Source: Branchiostoma floridae (Eukaryota > Chordata > Leptocardii > Amphioxiformes > Branchiostomatidae). Taken from it: a DNA stretch of 64,000 nucleotides. Below are positions 21,501-36,500 of the stretch, one piece after another. The notes under the pieces are model-generated. The model was given only the letters and a program-made list of their open reading frames with translations, did no database searches and was not told where the DNA came from. Numbering within the stretch: the first letter of the stretch is position 1; the number at the start of each line of letters is the position of its first letter. A program made the translations under genes and the position numbers. The stretch lies in NCBI RefSeq assembly GCF_000003815.2, contig NC_049980.1, positions 11,981,757-12,045,756 on the forward strand. Direction: 5' to 3'.

Positions 21501-24500
21501 TCAAGCCGCGAAAAACTACTAGTACTCAATTCACACCGTCGCATTTTCTTGATTTGTCTCGGTCACCGATCTCCTTTGCCAGGATAGTAATAATTGAAAT
21601 AAGTATTCAATTAGGTTATTTTTTATCACATTTTCTATGCCCCTGTTCAACCTCCTTGGTTGTTCCCAAGACAAGAGGTTGAAAGGAGTCTTTCTTTGTA
21701 CTACTACATATATTTCTTATCGCCGACGAAAAAGGATTCAGGTCATTTTGTTCTCAGACCTAGATGCCCTCTGCCGGACAAAAGTTGGATAGCATTGGCA
21801 TAACTTTAGAGGAAACCCTTTGTCTTGGTGATAAACTTTTAACATTTGTGAACTACTCTAGCTTTTTTTCACTTCATCAATTCCATAGGTGCTTGACATA
21901 GCTGAAGATGTTTTAATCAACTCGTTGAGTATGCCGAGCGTAAGAGCTGAAACCGGGATTTTATTTTTGTCACGTCATACCCCACGACAACTATTCCAAC
22001 CCCTTGCGGAATTGGCCAAACAGCCCAGCGGGACATCGGCCTTGCCCTGGGGGCGTTCCTGACAGGAAACCGCGCTTTCCGCCCCGCCACACACCTGTCT
22101 ACCTGTGCCCACCCGTCCACCTGGCCTGGTCGCACCGTGGGTCATCCTCCAGCTGCGTGCGGCAGGGTTGGTAACCACACAGAGATACGAAACTCCGTGT
22201 TTTCTGATTTTCTGGAGTCGCCATCACGTGTATGGCTTCAAAGGGGGATAAAGTTGACCCCATTTACGAGACGGATAATGAGAAACGTCCCCTGAGAACT
22301 GTTTACGCCAGAAATAATGGATGCATCCAGAATGACATGCATCTGAAAGGGCCTCCAACAAAGGGTTGGGCATTGTCTTAACGTGTAGCTTTTAGATCTT
22401 ATCCGATGAATACTTCCTCCATTGTGTCATTTTTGCGCCCATTTGGTCCTATTAACCCCAATCAAAGAAATCTCTAGAACGCCGCAAGCCTGACATGCCA
22501 TGTCTTGTATTCAGGTAGAAGAGGTGTTACATTTGTAATCTTGTGAACAATATGTTCAGGATTTCGTGGTTTTCTTAGATTAAAGCGAAATAATGAAAAC
22601 ATTTTTTTCCGTAGCAGGCTCGGTCCCGAGGCTTGACATTTATTTCTTACAAGTAAGTTATAGGGATAGCCTCTTTTTTCTTATAAGCGGGGACTTACAA
22701 GATCGTGCCAAAACATAAGCTATCCCTTGACGATAACAGGTGTTCCAAAGACGGTGTTCCAACTCTCACATTCTTTAGTCTGTGCCTAACTGTTAGGCAT
22801 ACAGAATATACAGTACAGTAGGTATGGTTACGTATTGTTAGTGGTAGTTTTTCGCCAGTCTTTTATTGTCTGCGATCTCTAAACCACACTTGTTCTGAAG
22901 CCATACATGTGCTTGGTAGCTAGAAGTTACACTGGGTCAAAATGGAACTTTCTTGTCACATTGTCTAATCTCTCTATCATAGAACCTCCTTGGTCATTCT
23001 GACACTGACAAGATATAGCACGAGACAGATCTTCCATCACCTTTCAGTTAGTCTATTTGTCACACACAACAACAGGACACACACTTGTTCGCAGAAAACA
23101 CACAGGGAGATGTAAAAGCTCCGCTCCACTGCGCATGTCCCGGTAGAGCTATTTGGTTTCTGTCGTGGAGAGTTGATTGTTTTTCATCGATCCGGCAGTG
23201 CGCACAGAGGTGCACCTTAATTAAAGGACCTGCGTGTTTTGCATAGCGACAAAGTTGCGGGGACGTTTCCATGACTCAGTTCATACATGCGTCTTTGCCT
23301 GTAAAGGAAGGCCTCATCTCATTCTATGTTTAGTGTGAAAGCAAAGTTTCGACGAGGACTGAATAAGAGAGGGAAGATAGACCAAGAAAATCAACTTTTC
23401 AGTGGTTATGAATTCAGAATGTGCACCAGGCAGCGACAATTGTGTTAGGGGACGGTAAACCGTCGTACAGCTGTCGGCATTTGGGCGCAAAGGAGAATTA
23501 TGTTGATTTTCGAGTTGTTTAAGTTGTGTTGTTGGTGCTGTGTCAAGACATTCATACACGCATTATATAATCTCTAAGCATATCCGGCTCACTCTTGATG
23601 GTTTACTCTTACTTTTGCAACATTTAATACTCTTTGATGAATTTGTTGACTTGTTTAGTGACTCAGTATTACTACGTCTGACCCAGTCTTAACCCAACTT
23701 TTACTCAGGGGTTCACCCACTTTACCAACAGAAACAAATAACCACATTATGCAGCTTACACAGACATACATACTCCAGACCAACCGTTTTCAAACTGATT
23801 GAACATTTTCCTTAAATCTTGTATGTATATACATTTATTTGTTGGATCCGTCATCCCATTGCTGTACTACTGTTTTATTTGATCTCACATTGTTTTGTCC
23901 TTTGTTTATTTTATTTTCAAATGTCCTAGTGGTAATGTTAATATTAGCTTTGCTAGAGTTCATTTACCACTGTGTCTTGTCTTACATGTATACCAATAAA
24001 AAAAAAAAAAAATACTCTTTTCTAGTATTGTATTTTATGGTACACCATATCAGATTATAAGAAAAGATACATGAATGTTGCAAAGACGCGTAAAACATCT
24101 GCTTGAAGATCACACAATCACTCACGACTACCGGCTATCATTATCATGGTAAATATATCTCTCCCCTGATACAGACAATGAATTATACAACGAGACATGA
24201 TACACCGTCGATGTACACTTCTTATGCGACAGGCTTTTAAATCATTCATATTGTACAATATATCCACGTTGATATATTCATATCCTGGCAATTTTCTACC
24301 AGTGCATTTCGATTCGTACCCTCCAGGGAGAAGTTAGTGGGGAAGGTTGAGATCTTTCTATCATATGGCCCGTTTTCTGTCCGCACTGCCCACCAACATG
24401 GGGTACTAGTATATCATAATAAAAGTTACAACCTGCCCCACCTACATGTGTTATGAGAGTATCTAAGAACAGAACAGTCTGGAGTTGCCCCGTCCTTGGC

Positions 24501-27500
24501 TGCACACTAGTTAACTGTTGCTGTGAACTCTAGTATAAACCCCTCATCCATATTCCGAGCATATTTTCCTGGTGACGACACCAACCCCGTCTAGAGCTAG
24601 GCGCCGTACACACAGTACTAACTTGGTACTCTGTATGTTTACAGTCAACACTTGTGCACTCTTAAATGACCATCATTGATACACTTAGGGTTGGGAAGGG
24701 ACCAGGGTAGTAGAGAAAGTTGAGCCCTTCTAAAGCACAGATCGGAATATTCTGTGTTCTTGGACTTTACACGGATACGGCGTATAATTATTGCTGGAAA
24801 AGAAGGAATAGACTAGACTAAAGGTTTAGAGATCATTTTCCATATTGGTCAATTTGCTCATTGTTCTTTTTTAATCGCGATTCATGTCACGATGTCCGTT
24901 TGAAGTGAGGGAACGTTTATGTGGCACCTGTGGTTTAGTGTAAACGGAATTTGTTTGAGTTATAGAGTCTGGTACAGTGTAAACGGAATGAGTCAGATAG
25001 GGATAGGGATTTAAGAAAATACTATGTACACTTGTCGATGTTGATAGTCCTAAACAGCTTTGTTATGTAGCGGTCATTTGTCAATTTATTGGTCTCACCC
25101 TCGCTCTCAGTGGTGTTGGGCTGGAAGGTCGTAGCGTTGTAACCTTAACATGAACGCACCTGGTGCATTTATCTTACTCATCAATTCATTGATAAGGAAT
25201 TGTTGTATCATACGATGTGTGGTGCATAGGAAAATTGTGTGCCGGAAGGTTTAAACAAAAGAAAGCTGGACTACCGGCTCTCGCCCAACCACCTGCTTAG
25301 CTAGAGATTATTACTATGGTGGGGTCTTATAGCCCGTAGTTTTACTGGTGCTATATAAAAAGAATTTGACGTCCTGACTAGATGTCTTCTCTTTAGCATC
25401 TCGAGCACCGTCCCTCCTTTAGAAAAAACTGATTATATCAAAGCCCACTGAGAACGCCGCCCCTCATTTATCTATCCGTGAAAAATACTGAGTACCAGAA
25501 CGTTGGTCGCTCGTCCGTGTAGAGAAAATTCGCCACTGACCTTGCCAAGGGCAGCGTGACTTGAAACAGGAGTCACAGGACACACCAATGATGATGTTTA
25601 TCGTTCTCACAATAGCACCGGAATTCTTCAACCTTCTACAAACCGTCTATGCACTCTTTGTGTAGGCGGTTTGGCAACACACTGCGGTGTCTTTGGAGGT
25701 CAGGACGCTGTGAAGTGTTGAAGGTAGGCACGGATGTGGCGCAGAAGGACGGAAAAACGGCTTCATATTTTGGGTCTTACACAGTACAGATAGACCCATT
25801 CATATCTGAAAGAGGTTATCAATAGCGTAGATGTCCTACAGGTCAGAACACGACAAACGTTCTTTACAAAAAAGAATAAAGTCTTTTAAAACTTTACCAA
25901 AAGGAGAAGATTGAGAGAAAGACGGCACCTTTATGTGAGGATTATAAGAACAAATTTCAGTAAATTTGATATGAAAAAATCTTTTAGATGCTTTTGTGGG
26001 CTTCCTTTCAAGTGTTTTGTGGTAGATGTCGTGTATATGAGACTTTGTGTTATGATTCTGCAATAGATCTGCTTGGTAAAAGACAGATACAATCAAGGTT
26101 CCTATTGAGCCAGGGGCACAGACTACCGTGGAGAGATTTCTTCCATACACACTGACTAAGATGACCCGGTGTGATAAGAATATCGGCCTTTTGTGTCCTC
26201 TTCAGAAACACTAAATTTGCTAGTCTGCTTACGCGCCAAGTATGTGTCAAACGTTCAACATCAGCTTTTCATTTTAAACGACTAACAGCTACGAATGAGT
26301 TGTTACTGTTTCCTGTGGGTTTGACCCTTGACCTGAACGAGGGCACGATTTTTGGCCCCAAACTCATGTGCTTTTGTGGTGGAGGGCGTTATTCGTTCTG
26401 AACACAGCAAAAGACATATTTATCAAGATATGAAACCGGAGGTTCTGTTGCAGCACCAGGGAAACTGGACAGTTGCCAGGAGGTATAAAATCTAACCATA
26501 AGTTCTTTGAAAAAGATATGCATGTAATGACTTACCATATTTCATGGTAATTCATGCATAGCTTTTTTGAGTTATGCCGCTAAACCACATACACATATAC
26601 GCGTGCATACATATGTGCGCTACCCAAAACATAACCTTATCGACGAGGGTGAAGACAGACATAGACAACGTAACGAGCTTCCTCAATCATGCGTCTGACA
26701 TATATGACAAAATGCCACTGCATTAACTGTAGCGTGCTACGGATGCTTGTGTTAGATAAAGAGCTTCCCCTCGACACCTGTGCCTGGGGCAACGCTTACC
26801 TGGGATTGAAAGGACCGCAGGAATGGAAGGACTTCCGTACCGCCGTCGAAAATGTTCCCCGGTTTCCTCTTCGATTCAATTACCGTTATCATTTACCTGT
26901 GAGAAAAATGTTAGATCCTTAACAGTTTATTTAGATACATAATCAAGATGACACGCATTTGTTGTCACAATCCTAATAGGGCCCTCATCCAGAAGCCCCT
27001 CTCACACAGGTGAGTATGCCCCTGTCATACGACCATGGCTTCCCGATGTTCTGAAGACCATGGTTGGGAGTTAGTCGTGAGCAAGGTCATCTATGGATGG
27101 GAGTTGGCTGCCAAGGCTGCCTACTAGTCGTCCGCGCCAGCCGTCTATAAATTGACATCAAGAAAGTCGTGTTCTGCTTTAATACGATCAGAAGAGCGAG
27201 CCGGAGCTAAATTTAGATCGTGGGAAGGTCTTGAATATGTGACAGGGACTTGACGTACAGACCAGCAGTTTCCCTATCACCGACCATAACAAGTGTACCC
27301 GTGTATAATCCCGTGACCTTGTCAGACAGGTAGATTATGAGTATATATACCTGATTATACGGTTCCTTTTGACTTCACCAGAGCCTTTAATTGGTGGTGG
27401 TTTCCGGTACATGAGCCTAGCGCGTAGGGACTAACCGTTAACTGTCGTGGGAAGGGTTTGTCTACATATGGGTCTAAACATCAGGATCTTGATACCTGAT

Positions 27501-30500
27501 TGAAACCTCCTTGATTCGATTGATGATAGTAGTCTTAGACAAGGTGTCTCTGCTGGAACATAGACTGGTGTAATACAACACTAGAATTCAACGTTTGACT
27601 TTTGCCAGTACTGGCTACTGTACCATGTCAAGTCCATAGTACGCTCTAGCAAAGATCGCATGAGAGCAAACGTTATTCTCCGTTTATGAAACGTCTGTTT
27701 GTTAAACAGTCACAAACTCTCAAAGTCCCGCCGTTTAACGTTGTTTCATACACTCAACACGATGAGAGTGACAGACAGACAGTTGAGACAGGGTTTGATA
27801 GACAGACACCTGTTGGGAGCCAATCGCCTCCGTGGATAACTCCAGGTACTCATTATCAGAGCTGCCCTCAGCATCTCCATGACGTGACCTTTGACCTAAA
27901 AGGTTGCCCTCTAAAAAGATAACATCACATGCCATCATGGTATCCAGGGCTAGAGTTCAGGTATATCAACTTGTGACAAATGAGGGTCCGTTTCTAGCTA
28001 AACTCCAAGTCATTGTGAATTACAAATTAACACGATGAAGGGTGGCAGCGTTGCTAAATAAATACTTGTCAGTGACGACAGCTCGTTCATAGTAAGAAAT
28101 TGCATCATAGCCTACAGTGTCTTATTCTATCAACATGTTTTCCAGTGCATTGCTACAAACTATCAAAGAAGAAGAAGAAAAGGCTACAAACGCTGTAAAT
28201 GAACAACAACTTAACTATTCCGTTAGTTTAACGTACGCCCTATCTATACAATTATTCTCTCTAAGGCTCCCGAGAGATCATCTTGTTGACAGGGTTATTA
28301 GTATCCTAATGTCCCATGACAGTTAGAGGGCTACGAGTGAGGGTAGTAGGTTAGCCATGCATAAATCCATCAGATGGTCGACCCCTATGAGTACTTGATA
28401 GTGGCCGGGGGTTCAGACACTGAGACAGTGCAATGATAGTCAATTTTGCTAGTGGCCAAAGGTACCTGAAGATAGTAACGAGAGTAGTGTCGTTAAGTAG
28501 GGAAAAGGGTTTTACAAATTCATTGTGTTCTAAAGATAAATGCAGGACGGAGCATGTTCGCCATCTTCGACCGTGGCAGTGAAAATAGAAGTATAGTGTC
28601 TTAGTACTCTGCAGTAGGAAAATTCCTCCGGCATACGTGATTCCTATTTTATTCATTAGTTGCAAATAAACTAGGAAAGCAACGAACGTGGAACAATCCT
28701 AGCAGTTTCTGACCATAAGGAAAGGAAAGCCTTCATGTTGACCTTTACTTATGTGCATACATTATAGATAACCTTCCCCTAGGGACTGTGTAATAACATT
28801 ACCTGGCCGGCATATACTAGTACGCATCTTTGCTTTCCGCGGCATATACTAGTACGCATCTTTGCTTTCCGCTGTACGTAACCGTTCATTTGGACTGGGA
28901 GAGCTCAACTGTTATAGACCGAGAGAAGGATATTCTAGTTAGATGGATGTGCCCGGCAAGATTTTGTACATGTACATGTATGGCATGACAAATACATTTG
29001 AAGTGAACATGAACTCCTATCCCCATAAAGTGATTATTCAAGTGAGACAGTGAGTGGTGTCGCCAAGGTACTGACCACCAGTCGTCATGGAGCGATAGTA
29101 ATGGCCAGCAATACGTTGCTCCCGTACTGTGTGACATATAAACCTGGACCCCCTCAATAGTAACTCATTAGAGGACAGTGGTGGCTGCCAAGCTACATGA
29201 AGTTATCACGAAACAATGGAGTCACCAGGCGTTCTGCAGTCGGACCCACACCCCTGCCTTTCACCATGTATAGCCAACATCGCTCCCTGCCGCCAAGTCC
29301 TGTCAGACTCCCGATGGATGGGTCTCAATCTGGAATCTGGGCACCGATTGTTCGCGCGCACTGATGCGGCCCCCTGGCGGTCACGACCTGCTCTGCCGAG
29401 CGAAAACAATCATCTATTATCTCATCAGCTTCCGCCACTTCGAGTAACTTGAACCCTTTACCAGATTAGGTAAAGGGTGCAAAAAGAAAGTGTTCACCAT
29501 ACGTGTTAGCTTTTAAAATGAGATTTTCCCTGCTCCGTCAATCGGGCGTTAATCTAGAATTAGGAAAATGGACGTTAGGCTATAGTAGTGAAAGGAAAAG
29601 GTACGTTACCACCTAAGAGACACAGGAAAAAGAGCCCGAAAACACCCGGGACACACCTGGTTGGCGGGGCTCAAGGGCGTGAGAATAGAGATGTGGTCAT
29701 CCGTCTTGTGTTTGAAAAGAAGAAAAGAAAGGGCCTTGAAGTTCGAAAGTCATCATAGCTTGGATTTCACATTCACAATGACCGCCTCTCTTCTACATAA
29801 TCGCTGTGACGTCGCAGTATGACAATAACCTTAGCTTGAAACTGTAGTTGATGCATAACGCTGTATCATATGAATTTATCACTCATTTACGCAGTCCTGG
29901 GTACCGTAGGCAGGGCGTGACTTGTTGGCATGCCATATCTGATATCCCTTCTGGGGGTTCAGGAGAACTCAATTAAGCCTCGGACTAATCTCGTTACAGG
30001 CGCCAGCGATGCTGTATCCATCTTCCCTCTTATTCAATAGACGGAAGAGCGACCGAGTGAATATGATTTATTTTCCTTGATGAGTGTTGACTGAATTATC
30101 TTCTGTGGAAGAACGTGATACTGATACTTTCTGCAAAACTTACACTAAAAAAAAAAAACGGCGTCGCAGATAACTTAAGTGTGGGGCCGTCATCCTGCCA
30201 TCACTTGATCAGGCAAAAATATGCCAACTTCAGTGTTCTGTCGCTAATGATCTTTTTGAATGGTTTGGCTTGGTTTTCCACGTGGGCCAGGTTTCTTTTC
30301 TTTCTATGGTATTCTATTCTTTTTCTTTCTAATATTTTCTTGCATGGAGGGATATGGCATTTGTGGCATTTTTGGTTTCGAAGTCTCGTCTCCCCAAGCT
30401 TTTCCTCACGCCTCAGCTCAGGGCGTGAGAAGGTAACGTTATAAAGATGAACTAGCATTACTTAACTAACACACTGTAAATGGCAATGGCACTAGTAATC

Positions 30501-33500
30501 CTTAAAACATGTTCCCTTAAATACATGTACATTCTCCCAAGGATGCTGATTCTCCTCGCTATCCCTTCGAAGCTTCTTGTAGTTTTAAGATGACATACTG
30601 GTATAGACAACTTGATACGACTTTGTGGGTATCTGTGCGGAAGAGTGAGTATCTATATGATATGTATACAGTACAAAGCCATTCACTATTGAAACAGACC
30701 TTCATCTCAGCTATACAGAGAGTTCACATATCGTTCCAGCTGATACCCGGGTAAAATGGATTGCGCAAGGTTAATGCTGCAGAGCGAACTGGTTTGTTCC
30801 CGGCATGACCTGCGCGCATCCATCTTGGTTCCAGCAAGGAGCTTTTGGTTCCAGCTGTCGTCACTTCGACGTGCGAAACATAAATCCAACCTCTGTGGTT
30901 AAATTCAAGGTTAAACACAGCGTTTACTTACCGTTGATAGGTATAGAGGAACGTATATCTTTCCTCATTCGAGGATGATAGACAAATTTTACGAATTATA
31001 ATGGTTTTTAGTGTATGTAACATGTGCCCTCTGACCTCACATGTGATTTTAGACTTTATGTATGTATTCTTATGTAAGTCTGATCTGTATTTGAGTGGAT
31101 GTTATTGTATCTGTTTATGTATTTGTGTGTATTGTGTCTTTTTCTTTGTATGAGCCTTGGAAGATTAGCTCAATCTGAGCTAATGGGTATCACAATAAAC
31201 TTAATAAGTTTTCTTATTGATAACCCAAAGTCTGGAATATCGCATCAAAGCCAGAAAGAACATTGCTTGTGTCCGGGTATTAGATAAAACTCCTCTACGT
31301 AACGTCGTTTGCCTGGTTGTGTGATGAATTGGGTTTAGTACAGTTTGCTGACGTCATCATGACCTCTTGCCGGACTCTACTTTGCATATAAAAAAAGACG
31401 TTCTCCCCTTGAAAATCTTTTCTCTGAAATTGAAAGTACAAGAAAGTGAGTTAACTACAAAGGAGTGGTAGTCGGCCCTCTTAAATTCATATTAATCACT
31501 CGTGTGTGGGACTCTTTTCATCCATTATTTTGAACAGAAAGAACTGCAGTTGGTTTATGCGTACAATGTAGTTTGCGGCCCCTAAAGCCCCGTTGTTTAG
31601 TCAACACGACAACTGTTGCAAGGTAAAACGGTGATATATATTTACAAGAAACATGTGAAGTGACATAACGTTTTAACTAAACGATGTATCAAACCTTGTC
31701 CTATTCGACGAAGAGATGCAAACCACCAGACGTCCTGGTGTACTGAACCCCAATGCAATGGTAGAATGTAGGCATGGAGGTTTCGTTGCACAATACACGA
31801 TTCTTGTCCCAAAACGGGAAATAGGGTCAAAGGTGCGCAGTATGAGACAATAGGACGGGATACCCGAGACAATAGGGCAGGATGTCTATAACACCTGTGT
31901 TTTGTCTTGTCTTCCTGATGACTACTTTTAACCAGACATATCGCGGCAACTCCTTTGTTTTGTGACCGGCACGAGAGCAACGTAAAGATATTGGCTACTG
32001 GGGTGTAATGGGGTTGAAAAGGTCTTTTTCGACAAGTTCGATTTTACAATATACATTTTATTGCATTATAATTTCATTCTTAATTTCATATTTCATAGAG
32101 GAATAAAGATACAAAACCATTTGAAAGCTAAACATCTACATTCAACATGCATCCTCTACATAACAGTGCTTTCAATCATTCGACCCTATTAAGAGATTGG
32201 ATAGTTTTTACAAGCGACAATCTTCTATATAAATCAGTCTGGCGTAAAGGAGACGACACGTCGCGAAGACTGAAATATTGGTTTCATCTGAATAACTCTC
32301 GCGTGTGCACTACACTAATGAAATTTGTGCTGACAGGAATCAATTTGGTTTCGTGACCGCAATAATGTTTGGCCACCCAGGCTCATTCTCAGGAATAAAG
32401 AAAGGGACCGAGGGCGTTGACCTGCTCATACACCAGAGTGTAAAGGATGGTTTGGCTCTGATGGCGTCCGATGTGACTTATCATCTAAAAAACAGATTGT
32501 GAGATCCAATCGAAAATGTTGGTTACGTCAAGCATTAACTAAACCGTATCTACGACTCGAGTTATGATCACCAAATACTTGACCACCCCACATCCTAAAC
32601 ATACTGAGCTGATCCTTTTCCACTGCTATGTCAACGTAATTGCGAAGGGCCGCGGAAGCATTATACTTTCTTCTGTGTACGTGTGTATGTGTTTCTATAA
32701 AAGACGTTCTCTTGGCTTTGTTCAAAGCTTTTCTTGGTATATATTCTTTTATTTTTGTTTCCACAAACAGGCCGGCGGATCCCCGATTTGGAAATGTCGC
32801 CCTAGCATAAGCAGTATTCTTCAGACTCATGTGTACGCTTGTATCTCACAATCGTTCTCCTCATTGTATCCCACAGTTGTTCCATGTGGCTTACGTGGTT
32901 TTGAAGTTCGCCAATGCCCCCCGCCCGGGCGTCTGGGTTCTGGAGCGGTCCACGGACTTCGGGCAGACCTACAAGCCATGGCAGTACTTTGCCGACACGC
33001 CGAGCGACTGCTACAACGTCTTCGGTGTCACCCCCATGGACAGGCCGACACACGACGACTCCGTCACCTGCACCACGGAGTACTCCAACATCGTTCCGCT
33101 GGAAAACGGCGAGGTAAGAACAGCTTTGCGATAATCTTCTCATATCAAGCGTAATATGCATTCATGAGATGCCTTCTGCCTAGAAATATTCATATCGTGT
33201 TTCCGATTAATTATTACGGGCCTGAAAAGCTTCGCCAGCGCTGCAGGTAACGTTAGAGATTCTCTCTGTCCTTTTCTCTAGATTTCCACCGATGCGATCT
33301 AGTAAAACAGTTAAACAAATGGCAATGCAAAACTTAAATGGACCAGGACACTAGTATTGTCATCAAATTTTGATCATTCAGATATACACTGTAGAAGCAC
33401 AATTTCCTATTGCAGCAAAAATGAGGAAACCATGTTATAAAACAGTTATAACGTGTTTTCATCAATCAGCAGATGTATTTAATGTCCCTTACCAGCGGTC

Positions 33501-36500
33501 GAGCCAAGTTTTCTTAGGGTCAGTTGGGTAACCCTAAGCAACTTTTTTCTTCAAGGCCTTAGTTTAAGTTTATTATATTTTAATAATAACGTCAACGTTA
33601 ATATCCTAGAAATATAAAACTCTGTCCTCTCACACACGAAAAGTAGATAGTTATTCGAGTAACGCACTACATATACATGTTTTCTTGTAGATTCACCTGT
33701 CGCTGGTGAATGGCCGTCCCAGTTCCAAGAACTTCACCCATTCCTCCATGCTGCACGAGTGGACTAAGGCCACCAATGTGCGACTCAGGTTCCTCCGAAC
33801 CAAGACACTGCTGGGTCATCTCATGGCGGTCACACAGCAGGACCCCACTGTCACCAGAAGGGTGGGTTATATCTGTAAACTACGCGGTCGGGGAAAAAGA
33901 GGAGCAAAGTTGGCTCTTTTACGACTTATACATCTTATACATTTAGAGGGATATGGTGTTTTAGACCCCATAACCACATAATTCTAGGTCAAATTGCATT
34001 TGCCTTCTTTTATAAAAAGCACACCTTGGCTTTACTCCCTACTTTTGTAAATAGAATAGTTCAAAATATCACATGGGCAGCTGAAAGAGACCATGCGTGT
34101 TTTGTGGAAACGTTCAGTGCAGTAAAACTAAAAGCGCGGGAAAGTGTAAGAGGGAAACGAAGGCTGGGGCATTCCTCTAAACAGTGAACAGATTAAGAAA
34201 CAGGGAATGTGTTAGGTAGGTAAGAAAGCGTGACATGATGGTATTTTCTCGGTTTTCCTGCAGTATTTTTACAGTTTGAAGGACATCTCTATCGGCGGAC
34301 GGTGTGTGTGTAACGGACATGCGGACGAGTGCGATGGAACAGGGTCTGCAGATCCGAACAGGTAAACATGGAGTTCCGCTGTGTTCAACAGTTCTGGTAA
34401 CCGTTACGCTGTTATGTTACTTTCCTAGATTTTATATATGTCACACAACGTTAGAACATTGTGAAATTAACGTTATATTTTCGGAAGAGACCGTCGGAGT
34501 TCTGGGAACATCATTTTGTCACACTCACTCAGATTTTTGCCGTAACGTAAGGTTACCAGTTTACGTGCAGGACCAATTAACGGTCAGTTAGCGACATGAC
34601 TGCATTTCAAGGTGCACCATGCAAAAATTAGTCAGTAATAATAAAACTATAAATGTGTTATTCACATTGAAAACCCTTGCAATGAATATTGCACAATTTT
34701 TGTGGAAGATCATGGGCCCATGGTGCCTGGGTCGACTTTACGTGACGTTCTACTGAGGCAAATTCGGCGGTCCAACCTCATTCATAACTACAGCGCTACT
34801 GCAGGCGATGGTGGGGTAGACACAAAAATTTTACCGTGGTTTGTTTGTTTACCACTTTCGTAATATTTTGCAGCAAGTATTTGAATATGTACGCTTATAG
34901 GTAGAGCACTACAAGGAGAAAGATTCAAGTGACCGTTAATTGGTCACCCTAGAACAATTCTTCACTGCCAACTACTCCATTATTACATGCTGGTGCGCAG
35001 CCAAAGATGGAGGGAAGAAATAAATTACCATGCACTTTTTAAACAGACAAACTACTGTTTCTTTAAATGGGTTAAATATTTAATTCTGCTTAGGCATTTT
35101 GGAACAATAATCATTTTCCATAATTTGACCGTAAACTGGTAACCTTACGTTACCTGTACAAATATGGTGCACTCACACACAGCGGAGAAAATGTGGGAAG
35201 AATAAGGGAGGGTAAATTCTATGAGTCACAACTATTGTGCCAACTTTCACAAATATTGCAAATTTCACATTTGTGATCATGAATATTTCCCAAATTTTGC
35301 ACCACCAGGGAAGTTAAGAATATTTCCAAAGTGTAGACAATCAATTACAAATATTGAAAGCTTTTGCAAATGATGACAATAACAACTCTCGCAGTGACTT
35401 CGAAATAACATCGTTTCAAACATAAAACCATGTGGTAAACCAACTCAACCCCAACTCTTTTGTCCAATGTCACGGTATATCTCTTTGCAAAGTTCTGCAT
35501 TGCTGTCAGGAGATCTCACATTAACTATGTCACAAATGAGATCTCCTGCATGTGTTTTCTACTCCTACTGACCCTACCATGTATGTACTCAAGCATATTC
35601 CAAGCTGGTGCAGAGGACGCTGGGTGAGCATATCGATCCTGACTTTGCTTACCAGCCCTGCCTAGGTGCCGTGCAAGTGTTTGTCCTGCCCTGCCTCTGC
35701 TAGCGCTTTTCTCTCAGCTGTCATAGTCCCAGCTTCACCTGAACAGCTGTAGCTACCACCTGTTGTGTCCAGTCATGTGCTGTGTTTGTGTCTCACCAGT
35801 GTTCCTGTAATCTTGAAGCAGGTCTTCCAGTAACAAAGTCGTAACTGTTGTGTCATGCTGCAGTTATGATTTTGCCTCTGGAAGATCTGTTTCAAAAGTC
35901 ATGTTTTTATAGATACTTTAGAACAGACCAAGGTTTCCTGCAGTTACTATGTCAACTAATATCTCTTCCCAAGCATCCAGAGCTTCAAATGATCAACCTA
36001 CCCCTTCTAGCTCAGTTGTTAATCTCACTCATGCTTCTAGCACCTCTATTGACCTGCCATGCATTAGCTTAGAACCTCATTGTGTGCTTTGGGTGTTTCT
36101 AGTACATTTTTCCAGTTTTATACCTGATTGTAATCTGTACAAAATCATGAGGCATATTTTGTGTGTGCCATATCTGTTGACTGGGAGATTGTTCTATGTG
36201 TTTTGAAATGGTGTAACTCTTAAATACATGAACTTTTGTGACCGTTTTATTCTGCGGTAGGAGGGAAGATGAGTTTTTTTCAGTGTTTAAAATTTGCGGT
36301 TGAAACAATTCTGCAGTACAGTAGTCATAGAAGGGAGAGGCATTTGCTGTGTCATCAGGAACCGCAAAATTAAAACCACAATGAAAGTTTGAAGATTTAC
36401 AGTATTTTGCTTCCATCTTACAGACTTGTGTGTAAGTGCCAGCACAACACCTGTGGGGAGTCATGTGAGCAGTGCTGTCCTGGATTTGTGCAGAAACCAT

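Larger units (their letters stand above)
18949..32876 (+). other. Laminin intron 1 (about 13.9 kb)
   Basis: Phase-0 intron. It contains an A-rich tract after an AATAAA (23998-24012), a 32-bp perfect tandem duplication (28809-28872), a LINE 3' end (30960-31210) and short hairpins (for example 25641-25672, CAAACCG...CGGTTTG). Many short ORFs occur, none with a recognised domain. Being large and first, it is a natural place for enhancers. Confidence 0.7.
18589..34302 (+). other. LAMA5: Laminin alpha: signal peptide and LN domain (exons 1-4)
   Basis: Exons: 18589-18948, 32877-33113, 33691-33861, and 34264-34361 (its first part). All three junctions here are phase 0. The LN domain starts at [11 protein letters not shown] and includes [76 protein letters not shown], the PWQYFA and DCYNVFGV segments, and [15 protein letters not shown]. 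It closes with YYSIKD-like [16 protein letters not shown] domains drive calcium-dependent laminin network assembly. All expected landmark residues appear present, so a polymerisation-competent chain is likely. Confidence 0.95.

Noticed and set aside
26740-26900. Open frame ending at a consensus donor ([14 protein letters not shown]...HLP) in laminin intron 1
   Set aside because: The sequence does not resemble any LN segment, and the LN domain is continuous without it. No domain is recognised, so chance is likelier.
29216-29452. GC-richer ORF on the + strand in laminin intron 1
   Set aside because: No domain, and the opposite strand is equally open, which suggests composition rather than coding.
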